Below are positions 55,820-64,000 of a stretch of DNA of 64,000 nucleotides, in pieces. The DNA lies in NCBI RefSeq assembly GCF_051903925.1, contig NZ_CP173678.1, positions 1,736,001-1,800,000 of the forward strand, written 5' to 3'. The translations under genes were made by a program, and so were the position numbers. The notes under the pieces were generated by a model. The model saw only the letters and a program-made list of their open reading frames with translations, did no database searches and was not told the DNA's origin. The stretch comes from G051903925 sp051903925. GTDB lineage: Bacteria > Pseudomonadota > Alphaproteobacteria > Zavarziniales > Zavarziniaceae. Within the stretch, counting starts at the first letter, position 1, and every line of letters begins with the position of its first letter.

Positions 55820-56423
55820 GGAGGCTGAAACCCTAGTCGCGGCCACGCGCAAGCTCAACGCCAGGCGGCGCAGGTCAGGCGTGCCGCCGCTGGTCCTGGT
55901 CACGGATGCGCGGCGCCTGCCCGATCCGCTGCGGGCAATCGCCCGCCTGCCACGCGGCAGCGCCGTGCTGGTGCGCGACTACGACGCGCCGCAGCGGGCG
56001 GCGCTGGCGCGCCATCTGGCCCGGGCCGGGCGGGCGCGCGGGCTGATCGTCCTGGTCGCCGGGGACCGGCGGCTGGCCCGGGACGTCGGCGCCGACGGCG
56101 TGCACCTGCCGGAATTCCAGGTCGGGCGGCGCACCGGCACGGGGCGCTGGCGGTCCGGTACGCTGCTGACTGCGGCGGCCCATTCCGCGGCGGCCCTGGC
56201 CCGGGCACGGGTCCGCGGCGTCGATGCCGTGCTGCTGTCGCCCGTCTTTCCCACCGCCAGCCATCCCGGCGCGCCAGCCCTGGGCCTGCACCGCTTCCGC
56301 GCCCTGGTCCGGTCGGCCGGCCTGCCGGTCATCGCCCTGGGCGGGGTCGAGGCCGCAACCGCACGGGCGGCGCTGCGGGCCGGGGCGGCTGGCCTGGCCG
56401 GCATCGGCGTGTTCGGCCGATGA
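55818..56423 (+). CDS. ThiE/TenI-like thiamine phosphate synthase homologue
   Basis: The 201-residue protein has the ThiE fold with LVLVTDARRLPDP, GADGVHLPEFQ, VLLSPVFPTASHPGAPALGL and LPVIALGGVEAATARAALRA. ThiE joins HMP-PP and THZ-P into thiamine phosphate, while TenI-type homologues lack synthase activity. The substrate-binding Gln/Arg set cannot be confirmed, so it may be a TenI-like paralogue. It starts with ATG at 55818, overlapping the divergent start of the YggS gene. Confidence 0.7.
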   Translation: MEAETLVAATRKLNARRRRSGVPPLVLVTDARRLPDPLRAIARLPRGSAVLVRDYDAPQRAALARHLARAGRARGLIVLVAGDRRLARDVGADGVHLPEFQVGRRTGTGRWRSGTLLTAAAHSAAALARARVRGVDAVLLSPVFPTASHPGAPALGLHRFRALVRSAGLPVIALGGVEAATARAALRAGAAGLAGIGVFGR

Positions 56424-56431
56424 CGACTTGC

Positions 56432-56478
56432 GCCCATACGATTAGGGGGCTAATAATTAGCGACCTAATCGTATGGGC
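56432..56478. promoter_or_regulatory. Nested 47-bp palindrome over the MarR start
   Basis: GCCCATACGATTAGG (56432-56446) is repeated exactly as its reverse complement at 56464-56478. Between them is a second palindrome, GCTAATAATTAGC (56449-56461). Four ATTAG/CTAAT half-sites lie in total. The right arm covers the MarR ATG (56473-56475). This is very probably the MarR operator and may also act as a strong RNA hairpin. Confidence 0.8.
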
Positions 56479-57012
56479 TCCGACGTGATAGACCTCGAGC
56501 TGCGCGACACCCCTGCCTTGGCCATCCTGAAGCGGCGACCCGACCTGGCGGCGCGGATCGCGCCGGCCGACCTGGCGGCGGCGCAGGACGTACTGCGGGT
56601 GGCGAAGTTGCTGCTGGGTTCGTTCGCGGAAGCCTTTGCCCTGCATGGCCTGTCGCCGGGCCGCTATGCCCTGCTGATGGCCCTGCATGGGCGGGGCGAT
56701 GGCATGGCACCGTCGGACCTGGCCGATCGCCTGGGCGTCACCCGTGCGACGATCACGGGGCTGATCGCGGGCCTGGTTCGCGAGGGGCTCGTCCACTACC
56801 TCGCCGCGGAGGAGACGGACCGCCGGCGCAAGGCGGTCGGCCTCACGCTGCGGGGGACCGCGCTGCTGGACCAGGTCGTGCCGGAGATCTTTGGCCAGAT
56901 GGCCGACCTGCTGGCGCCCCTGTCGGCCACCGAGCGCACCACCCTGCTGACCCTGCTGCACAAGGTCGAAGGCCATATCGCCTGTCCGTCGCTGTCGGGC
57001 GCGGAGGATTGA
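56473..57012 (+). CDS. MarR-family transcription regulator
   Basis: The 179-residue protein has the MarR winged helix: LHGLSPGRYALLMALHGRGD, LADRLGVTRATITGLIAGLV, EGLVHYLAAEETDRRRKAVG and LTLRGTALLDQVVPEIFGQM. Helices at both ends form the dimer. No ribosome binding site is seen ahead of ATG 56473 or GTG 56485, so the transcript may be leaderless. The nested palindrome over the start suggests tight self-control. The membrane protein gene begins 4 bp after its stop and is probably its target. Confidence 0.88.
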   Translation: MGSDVIDLELRDTPALAILKRRPDLAARIAPADLAAAQDVLRVAKLLLGSFAEAFALHGLSPGRYALLMALHGRGDGMAPSDLADRLGVTRATITGLIAGLVREGLVHYLAAEETDRRRKAVGLTLRGTALLDQVVPEIFGQMADLLAPLSATERTTLLTLLHKVEGHIACPSLSGAED

Positions 57013-57016
57013 TGCC

Positions 57017-57694
57017 ATGCATGCCGCCGCCCTGGACGCTCCGCTGCCATCGTACCGCCCCTGGATAGGGGCCGGCCTCGTGCTGCTGGCCTATTCGTTG
57101 GCCGGCAACTGGCTGGTCCTGCCCGGCTATCGCCGCTTCCTTGAAGGCGGTGGGTCGGCGGGTCATGGCGCGTCGGACCTGGCCCTGATCTGGGGCGCGA
57201 CGCGGACGATCCTGTGGATGCTGTCCTTTCACCTTGGGGCGCTGTTCCTGGCCTATGGCGCTCTGGCGGCGCAGGGCCCGGCGGTGCGGCGCTTCCGGCG
57301 CCTGTTCGTTGCGGGCGGCGCCCTGTGGCTGGCCCTGTGGGCGATACCCCACCTGCCGGGGCCCTATACCGCGCTGTTCGCCGGCGTCGGGACCGTGATC
57401 CTGCTCCTGACGGTTGCGGCCTTCCTGGGGGCTGCCAGCCATGCGCGCCGGGACGCCGGGGTGCTGGCGCCCAGGGGCGAGCCGTGGCTGATCGCGGCGA
57501 TGTTCTTCTTTGCACTGGCGACCTGGGACGTCTGCGGGCTGGGCAGCGTGGGGCGCATTCTGCGTCCCGCAGATGAATTGCGCGCGGCCAGCCAGGACCT
57601 TGTCGTGACCCAGGCGACCAAGCTGCTCGTCGAACTGGCGCTGGCCTGGACGCTGCTGGCCGTCGCGATCCTGCGGCGGTCCCGCGCGGCCTGA
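57017..57694 (+). CDS. Unknown membrane protein controlled with MarR
   Basis: The 225-residue protein has about six hydrophobic segments (LVLLAYSLAGNWLVLPGY, ALIWGATRTILWMLSFHLGA, LFVAGGALWLALWAI, ALFAGVGTVILLLTVAAFLG, EPWLIAAMFFFALATWDVCG and LVELALAWTLLAVAILRRS). I do not recognise the family. Being in one operon with the MarR gene it may be a transporter, or an envelope protein induced by whatever the MarR protein senses. Confidence 0.75.
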   Translation: MHAAALDAPLPSYRPWIGAGLVLLAYSLAGNWLVLPGYRRFLEGGGSAGHGASDLALIWGATRTILWMLSFHLGALFLAYGALAAQGPAVRRFRRLFVAGGALWLALWAIPHLPGPYTALFAGVGTVILLLTVAAFLGAASHARRDAGVLAPRGEPWLIAAMFFFALATWDVCGLGSVGRILRPADELRAASQDLVVTQATKLLVELALAWTLLAVAILRRSRAA

Positions 57695-57778
57695 GGGCGG
57701 CGTGTCGGTGCGCACAGGAGCGCTGTCACATTCTGTGGCAGAGTGCGCCCGCACCAAGAACCAGAACACGAGTGGGAC

Positions 57779-58342
57779 ATGATCAAAGCAACCGCGATTG
57801 CCCTGGCCGCGCTGGCCTGCCTGGCGAGCCCCGTCCTGGCGGACGAGGTCGAGGACACGATCCGCCAGGCGCTGGAGGCCTATGGCCAGAACAACCTGTC
57901 CCAGGCCAAGCAGTCGCTGGACTATGCCTCGCAGCTGATCGCGCAACAGAACGCGGCCAAGCTGAGCGCCCTGCTGCCGGCCCCGCTGGACGGCTGGGAG
58001 GGGGCGGACGCCACGACCGAGGCGGCCGGCATGGCGATGTTCGGCGGCGGCGTCCAGGCCCAACGCCAGTACACGAAGGGCGAGGACACGATCACCGTCA
58101 CGATCATCGCCGACTCGCCCCTGATGGCCCAGATGATGCCCATGCTCACCAACCCGCAGATGGCGGCGATGATGGGCAAGGTGACCAAGGTCAAGGGCCA
58201 GATCGGCCTGCAGGAGCAGAGCGGCAAGCTGACCACCGTGATCGCCAACCGCTTCATGCTGACCGTCGAAGGCGGCAGCAGCGATGCCGACCGCATGGCC
58301 TTCGCCGAAGCGGTCAATTTCGAAGGTCTGGCCGGGCTTTAG
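57779..58342 (+). CDS. Small periplasmic protein of unknown function
   Basis: The 187-residue protein has a signal peptide (KATAIALAALACLASPVLA, cut before DEVEDT) and a mixed alpha/beta mature part (AYGQNNLSQAKQSLDYASQL, SKLTTVIANRF-like GQIGLQEQSGKLTTVIANRF, DRMAFAEAVNFEGLAG) that includes a Met-rich run PLMAQMMPMLTNPQMAAMMG. The Met-rich run could bind Cu(I), but this is speculation. No family is recognised. It is convergent with the Nudix gene. Confidence 0.7.
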   Translation: MIKATAIALAALACLASPVLADEVEDTIRQALEAYGQNNLSQAKQSLDYASQLIAQQNAAKLSALLPAPLDGWEGADATTEAAGMAMFGGGVQAQRQYTKGEDTITVTIIADSPLMAQMMPMLTNPQMAAMMGKVTKVKGQIGLQEQSGKLTTVIANRFMLTVEGGSSDADRMAFAEAVNFEGLAGL

Positions 58343-58439
58343 GGACCAGCGCGGAGCGCGGCACGCCGCGCGCTCCCAGGAAGGCACCGCTCATCGCCGC
58401 TTGCGCGGGGATGAGCGGCTGGGGAACAGGGCGAAACGA

Positions 58440-59261
58440 CTACAGGCCGTCCTTCACGCTGGCCTGGGTGACCTCGTAGCCCGCCTCGGCCGGGATGCAG
58501 AGGAACTGCTCGCCGTCGATCGTGCGCATTTCGGGCAGGACGGTGACGATGGGCGTGGAACTGGCGGTGCGCACCGCCTCGTCCACGCTGGCGCAGCGGC
58601 CCAGCTTCCACAGATTCTGCCGGGTGGGAAAGATCACCGTGCGGCGCTTGGCCTTGGCATCGTCAAGGGCGGCCTGCGGCGTGATCCACAGGCCGTCGAC
58701 CGATTCCTCGCCATCGTGCAACAGGACATGGTCGTGCGGCGCCACGGCCAGGTAGAAGTGGGTGTCGAAGCGCTTCGGCATCATGGTCGGCGTGATCCAG
58801 TGCGCGAACGGCACCAGCAGGTCCACCGCCAGGTTCAGGTCCTCGGCCTCCAGCAGGTCCATGATCCCGCATTCGCCCTTCGCCAGGCGCGGCCGCCAGG
58901 TATCGTCGAAGGCGTCGAGGCGGCTGGCAGCGATCAGCTGCGCCTCGCCTGCCGGACGTGCCAGCAGGACGCCGCATTCCTCGAACGCCTCGCGGATCGC
59001 GGCGACCCGCATGGCAAAGGTCGTGTCGTCCAGGTGACTGCCCTCGGGCGCGCGGGCGCGCAGGCGGGGGTCGCTGTCGGTCTTGTCGATCTTGCCGCCC
59101 GGAAAGACCAGCGCGCCGGAGGCGAAGTCGATCTGGTGGTGGCGCTGGACCATGAACACTTCCAGCCCCTGGGCCCCGTCGCGCAGCAGCAGGACGGTCG
59201 CGGCCGGCATCAGGCCCCTGGGGTCACTCTTGGGCGGGGCTGCGTTGTCGGTCTGGCTCAT
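58440..59261 (-). CDS. Nudix hydrolase, NUDT19-like
   Basis: The 273-residue protein has a split Nudix box: ALVFPGGKIDK followed, after an insert of ~30 residues, by REAFEECGVLL with the catalytic R-E-x2-E-E-x-G. Nudix-box inserts are seen in the NUDT19/RP2 subgroup, which cleaves CoA and other nucleotide diphosphates. The substrate is not proven here. Start ATG 59261 (MSQTDN) follows a GGAG-rich site. Confidence 0.85.
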   Translation of the reverse strand: MSQTDNAAPPKSDPRGLMPAATVLLLRDGAQGLEVFMVQRHHQIDFASGALVFPGGKIDKTDSDPRLRARAPEGSHLDDTTFAMRVAAIREAFEECGVLLARPAGEAQLIAASRLDAFDDTWRPRLAKGECGIMDLLEAEDLNLAVDLLVPFAHWITPTMMPKRFDTHFYLAVAPHDHVLLHDGEESVDGLWITPQAALDDAKAKRRTVIFPTRQNLWKLGRCASVDEAVRTASSTPIVTVLPEMRTIDGEQFLCIPAEAGYEVTQASVKDGL

Positions 59262-59289
59262 GTCTCCTCCTCGTTCTTGTTGTCGTTTC

Positions 59290-60426
59290 TCAGTCGTGCA
59301 TGGGCGGGATTGGGCTGGGGCCCAGCGGCGTCGCCCCGGCAATCGCGCCACCCGTGTGCCCAGGCCGGGCGAGGCGCGAGACGGCGCGTGCGATCATGCG
59401 GCCGCTGGTCCGGGCATGGATGGGGGTGCGCGCATGCGCCGGGTCGGCACTGGCGGGGTCCACCACCTCCGCCACCACGTCGCCCTCGGTGATGCTGTCG
59501 CCGGGCCTGCGATGCCAGACGAGCACGCCCGGCGCCGGCACGATCAGCCGGTCCATGCCGGAGAGCGGCGTGGCCTGGGCCAGCAGCGGCGGCAGCGCGC
59601 CGGGATCCCCCGCGATCACCCCGCGCCGCATCAGGAAGCGCAGCAGCGCGTCGGCATCGGCCTGCGCCACCGGGTCCGCGATATCGGCCTGGCCACGATA
59701 CTCGATGGTCGCGGACTGGCAGGCAAAGGGAATGGGCCTGTCGGGGAACCTCTTGGCCAGCGCGATGAACAGGCAGCCGATCGTCTCGTCGAACGGATGT
59801 TCGGGCGAGGCTTCGTCCAGATAGACCGCTTCGGCCCCGATGGTGCGGGCCAGGTCCTCCAGCGCCGGCCAGACGCCGGGATCGCAGAACAGGTGCAGCA
59901 GCGCCTCGAGGTCGCAGTGCAGGTCCAGGCAGATGTCGGCATCGCAGGCAAGCGTGACCAGCGCATGGCGCAGGACGGCGGCCTCGTGCGCGGGCTTCAG
60001 TTCGGCCAGGGCGGCGCGCACGGCAGCGCGGATCAGGGCGACGTTCGCCGCCCCGTCGTCGGTCAATTGGGGCCCGACCCGCTGCGCCACGGCGTCGATC
60101 GTGAAGGGGAAATGGCGGTTGAAGTTGGTCCGGGAATCGAGGTCGTAGCGCCCCATCTGCCCCCCATGCACGGCCTGGCCCAGGCCGATCGGGTTGGCAA
60201 AGGGAACGATCACGATGCGCCCCAGGATCGCTTCGGGCGGCAGCGCGTCCAGCCGGCGCAGCAGGTGGTGGAGCACCAGCACGCCGGGCAGCTCGTCGGC
60301 GTGCATCGCCGCCTGGAGATAGACCTTGGGCCCCGTGCCATCGGCGCCATAGCTATGGACGACCAGGTGCCGCGCCGTGCCGGGGCTGGTCGCTGCGAGG
60401 GGCAGGGTGCTGGTCCGTCTTGTCAT
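59290..60426 (-). CDS. Succinylglutamate desuccinylase/aspartoacylase-family metallohydrolase
   Basis: The 378-residue protein has the M14-like zinc site: H-x-x-E in AAMHADELPG, the NFNRHFPF Arg region and the second His in CLDLHCDLEALLH. A C-terminal biotinyl-like beta barrel (VPAPGVLVWHRRPGDSITEG) is present. These enzymes remove acyl groups from amino acids or related amides; substrate is unknown. It is divergent from the ZntB gene and lies 28 bp upstream of the Nudix gene in the same direction. Confidence 0.85.
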   Translation of the reverse strand: MTRRTSTLPLAATSPGTARHLVVHSYGADGTGPKVYLQAAMHADELPGVLVLHHLLRRLDALPPEAILGRIVIVPFANPIGLGQAVHGGQMGRYDLDSRTNFNRHFPFTIDAVAQRVGPQLTDDGAANVALIRAAVRAALAELKPAHEAAVLRHALVTLACDADICLDLHCDLEALLHLFCDPGVWPALEDLARTIGAEAVYLDEASPEHPFDETIGCLFIALAKRFPDRPIPFACQSATIEYRGQADIADPVAQADADALLRFLMRRGVIAGDPGALPPLLAQATPLSGMDRLIVPAPGVLVWHRRPGDSITEGDVVAEVVDPASADPAHARTPIHARTSGRMIARAVSRLARPGHTGGAIAGATPLGPSPIPPMHD

Positions 60427-60534
60427 CCTGCCGCTCCACCGTCACCGGGCGGCTGCTTCCGCCGGGTCTTCGTTTGTGGATGGGCCAGTCTACAGTGTCA
60501 ATCTGGCGGGGACGAATGGCGGGGGCATGTCGCA

Positions 60535-61512
60535 ATGAAGGAAACGGGGCTGCTGCATGCCCTGCTGCTGGACGGCCGGCGCGGCGCCCGCCCGATCGCC
60601 CTTGACGATGTCGGCGCCTGGACGCCGGAACAGGGCACGCTGTGGCTGCACTTCAGCCGCAAGACGGACGAGGCACGGGCCTGGCTGGCAAGCCATGCGG
60701 GGATCGATCCGCTGCTGCTGCCTGCGCTGCTCGACGACGAGGTGCGACCCCGCCTGGTGCCGTCGGGGGCGGGCCTGCTGGTCGTCCTGCGCGCGGTCAA
60801 TGTCGGCTCCGCCCTGCCGCCGGAGGACATGCCCTCGCTCCGCCTGTGGGTGACGCGGAACCGGGTGATCAGCGTGCGCCACCGGCCGATCCTGGCCGCC
60901 CAGGACCTGCGCGTCGAACTGGCGGACGGGCGCGGTCCGCACGATGCCGGATCCCTGCTGTGCCGCCTGCTGGAACGGGTGCTGGACCGCATGCACCCCC
61001 TGGTCTATGGCCTGGACGAGGCGGTCAGCACCGTGGAGCACCAACTGGTCGACGACAACCGCGACGATCGGGCCGCGGCGCTGGCCCTGTCCGACATCCG
61101 GCGCAAGGTGGTCCAGTTGCGGCGCAACCTGGCGCCGATGCGCGACGTGCTGATCCTGCTGCCGCAGCTGGAAGTGCCCTTCCTCTCCACCAAGGACCGA
61201 AGGCGGCTGCGCGAGATCGGCGAGCGCCTGTCCCGCTTCGTCGAAGAGATCGACACGGTGCGCGAACGCGCAGCCGTCGCCCGCGACGAACTGGCAGCGC
61301 TGGCGGTCGAGCAGACGGAGCGCACGTCCTACCTGCTCAGCCTGGTGGCGACGGTCTTCCTGCCCCTGGGCCTGATTCCCAGCATCCTGGGCGTCAACCT
61401 GGGCGGAATCCCCGGCACGCAGGAACCCTGGGCCTTCTGGGCCCTTTGTGTGGCCCTGGTGTTCCTGGGCTTTGCCCTGGTCGCGCTGTTCAAGCGCTGG
61501 CGCTGGCTTTGA
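60535..61512 (+). CDS. zntB: CorA-family zinc transporter ZntB
   Basis: The 325-residue protein has a large cytoplasmic N-domain with coiled-coil (LSDIRRKVVQLRRNLAPMRD) and two C-terminal helices ending with the pore motif GVNLGGIPG, the ZntB version of the CorA G-M-N loop. ZntB carries Zn2+ across the inner membrane. A GGGGG site precedes ATG 60535 and no upstream in-frame domain was found. Confidence 0.85.
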   Translation: MKETGLLHALLLDGRRGARPIALDDVGAWTPEQGTLWLHFSRKTDEARAWLASHAGIDPLLLPALLDDEVRPRLVPSGAGLLVVLRAVNVGSALPPEDMPSLRLWVTRNRVISVRHRPILAAQDLRVELADGRGPHDAGSLLCRLLERVLDRMHPLVYGLDEAVSTVEHQLVDDNRDDRAAALALSDIRRKVVQLRRNLAPMRDVLILLPQLEVPFLSTKDRRRLREIGERLSRFVEEIDTVRERAAVARDELAALAVEQTERTSYLLSLVATVFLPLGLIPSILGVNLGGIPGTQEPWAFWALCVALVFLGFALVALFKRWRWL

Positions 61513-61729
61513 CGCATCGCCGCGCACTTTCTGGCGTCGGTCAAGGTCTGCCTGACGCGACATGTCGCAGGGACCAGTCGAATCAGCGTAGGCTCATGGG
61601 TGGAAGCGCCTGAATATCAAGTCATGATGGCCCAGCCAGTCGGCCGGTTGCGTGACGGGAACCGCGGACACACGTCCTCGTTCAGGTCAAGGCAACAACC
61701 GGAGGCCGACGTTTCGGTATTCGCCCACC

Positions 61730-63013
<1,284 letters not shown>

Positions 63014-63017
63014 TCGT

Positions 63018-63422
63018 TCAGGTGCCGGGGGTCAGGACGCCGTCCCCCGGCGCCACGGGCCGCCCCTCCATCACCGCGCGGATCGCCGCCATCAGGACCT
63101 GGATCCGGAACGGTTTGATCAGCGCGGCACTGGCCCCGGCGGCATGGCATGCCGCGAAATCGAAATCCGGTTCAGCGGACCCGGTCATCATGATGATGGG
63201 CACGGCCGCATCGATCGCGCGGACGGCGCGAACCACGTCGATGCCCTGAAGCAGCGGCATCTGGACGTCCAGGAGCACGATGTCCGGTTGGCCCAGGCGC
63301 ACCGCGTCAAGCGCCGTGCGGCCATCGGCCGCCCGGGTGACGCGATGGCCCACACCTTCCAGCGCGCGCTGGAGAACCTGGGCGACTGCCGCGTCGTCTT
63401 CCGCGATAAGCACATGTACCAC
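63018..63422 (-). CDS. Single-domain response regulator (CheY-like)
   Basis: The 134-residue protein is a lone receiver: LIAEDDAAVAQVL acidic pocket, phosphoacceptor Asp in IVLLDVQMP, Thr/Ser in IIMMTGSA and Lys in ALIKPF. Output partner is unknown. GTG 63422 is used because GGGAGG lies upstream and no ATG opens the domain; exact start is uncertain. It is convergent with phaZ, 4 bp apart. Confidence 0.85.
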   Translation of the reverse strand: MVHVLIAEDDAAVAQVLQRALEGVGHRVTRAADGRTALDAVRLGQPDIVLLDVQMPLLQGIDVVRAVRAIDAAVPIIMMTGSAEPDFDFAACHAAGASAALIKPFRIQVLMAAIRAVMEGRPVAPGDGVLTPGT

Positions 63423-63563
63423 TTCCGGCTGCACCTCCCAGCGCCTCCGGCTGCAACTCAAGGTCACATTCCGTCCATCTGAGAATACAACGCGATGTCA
63501 ACGCGCGCCAGCGTCCCTGTCAACACTCGACGGATGCCCTGGCATGGGGGCGGATTGCGAGGC

Positions 63564-64000
63564 CTAACCGGCGAGATCGCCCAGCGCCCGGCCCTTGCGC
63601 CCGCCGCGCAGCATGATCGCGGCGGCCGCCACGATGGCCGCCAGGCTGATGCCCAGCGTCATCACGACGGCGGCCGCGACGTCCCCCTTCAGGCCTGGCT
63701 TCACCGAGGAAAGGATGTAGAGCGGCAGCGTGGACGAGCCGGGGCGCTGCACGAACAGCGAGATGATGACGTCGTCGAACGAGAAGCTGAACGACAGCAG
63801 CGCGCCGGCCAGCACCGCGGGAAAGATCAGCGGCAGCGTCACCTGGCGGAAGGCGCGGAACGGCGTCGCCCCCAGGTCGGCGGCGGCCCGCTCCAGGGCT
63901 GCGTCCAGGCCCTCGGCCCGGGCGCGGACGATGAGCGCGACGACGGCGATGTTGAACAGGGAATGGCCGATCGACAGGCGCGCCAGGCCGTCGAAAATGC
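63564..64000 (-). CDS. ABC transporter permease, PotC-like (5' end outside window)
   Basis: About 145 C-terminal residues are present and the frame is open to the right edge. It has the permease EAA loop (ALERAAADLGATPFRAFRQV) followed by TLPLIFPAVLAGALLSFSFS, FDDVIISLFVQRPGSSTLPL and a last helix. The sequence type is that of inner-membrane permeases for polyamines or related substrates (PotC/YdcV). The upstream ABC genes are outside the window. Confidence 0.85.
   Translation of the reverse strand, partial: IFDGLARLSIGHSLFNIAVVALIVRARAEGLDAALERAAADLGATPFRAFRQVTLPLIFPAVLAGALLSFSFSFDDVIISLFVQRPGSSTLPLYILSSVKPGLKGDVAAAVVMTLGISLAAIVAAAAIMLRGGRKGRALGDLAG

Overview
This is a 64 kb chromosomal window from a GC-rich alphaproteobacterium. 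Supporting signs are the split F1 operon order atpHAGDC, the flagellar block flgF-flgG-flgA-flgH facing fliL-fliM, the Mla lipid-transport pair, a PHA depolymerase with a Cys nucleophile, and many c-di-GMP proteins. The gene content fits Rhodospirillales-like bacteria best; genus is not resolved from sequence alone. I see no rRNA, tRNA, CRISPR array, IS element or prophage. Most of the window is ordinary core chromosome.

Layout. 1-9.1 kb: end of a glycosyltransferase, a membrane PAS/degenerate HD-GYP sensor, a hotdog thioesterase, two convergent MFS transporters and a large CHASE2-PAS-GGDEF-EAL protein. 9.5-16 kb: CueR with a ferritin-like diiron protein, then the F1-ATPase operon with its terminator. 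16-23.6 kb: mlaA-mlaC, and divergently a fused ArsR-methyltransferase regulator with metF and metH (methionine/SAM cycle). 23.6-27.7 kb: cupin and VOC proteins facing a LysR regulator, then a TetR regulator facing a carotenoid oxygenase. 28-31.6 kb: GAF-PAS-PAS-GGDEF-EAL protein, then a less GC-rich stretch carrying an isolated 52-codon gene with its own promoter and terminator, then a small secreted protein. 31.7-35.9 kb: lon, hsp20, a CBS-domain protein and a small ArsR-like regulator. 36-39.6 kb: a cobalamin riboswitch driving a BtuB-like receptor and two uncharacterised genes. 39.6-50.9 kb: flagellar genes, including two MotB-like proteins, MotE and a giant TPR protein. 50.9-64 kb: response regulator, ribA, an L,D-transpeptidase-like protein, rhodanese, PLP homeostasis protein and ThiE-like protein, a MarR regulator with a striking nested palindrome, a Nudix hydrolase, an aspartoacylase-like hydrolase, ZntB, PhaZ, a CheY-like protein and part of an ABC permease.

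The best candidates for undescribed biology are: (1) the orphan 52-residue peptide gene at 30625-30783, with a W-x-x-P leader-like region, a Gly-rich tail, a TTGACA/17 bp promoter and an intrinsic terminator, part of which is repeated at the end of the neighbouring gene; (2) the B12-riboswitch operon with an unknown soluble protein and an unknown membrane protein; (3) the 47-bp nested palindrome over the MarR start codon; (4) the two MotB-like proteins lacking stator residues next to a 1114-residue Pro/Ala-rich TPR protein. Start positions were chosen from ribosome binding sites, domain boundaries and overlaps. Function calls rest on motifs and family knowledge, not on database searches.
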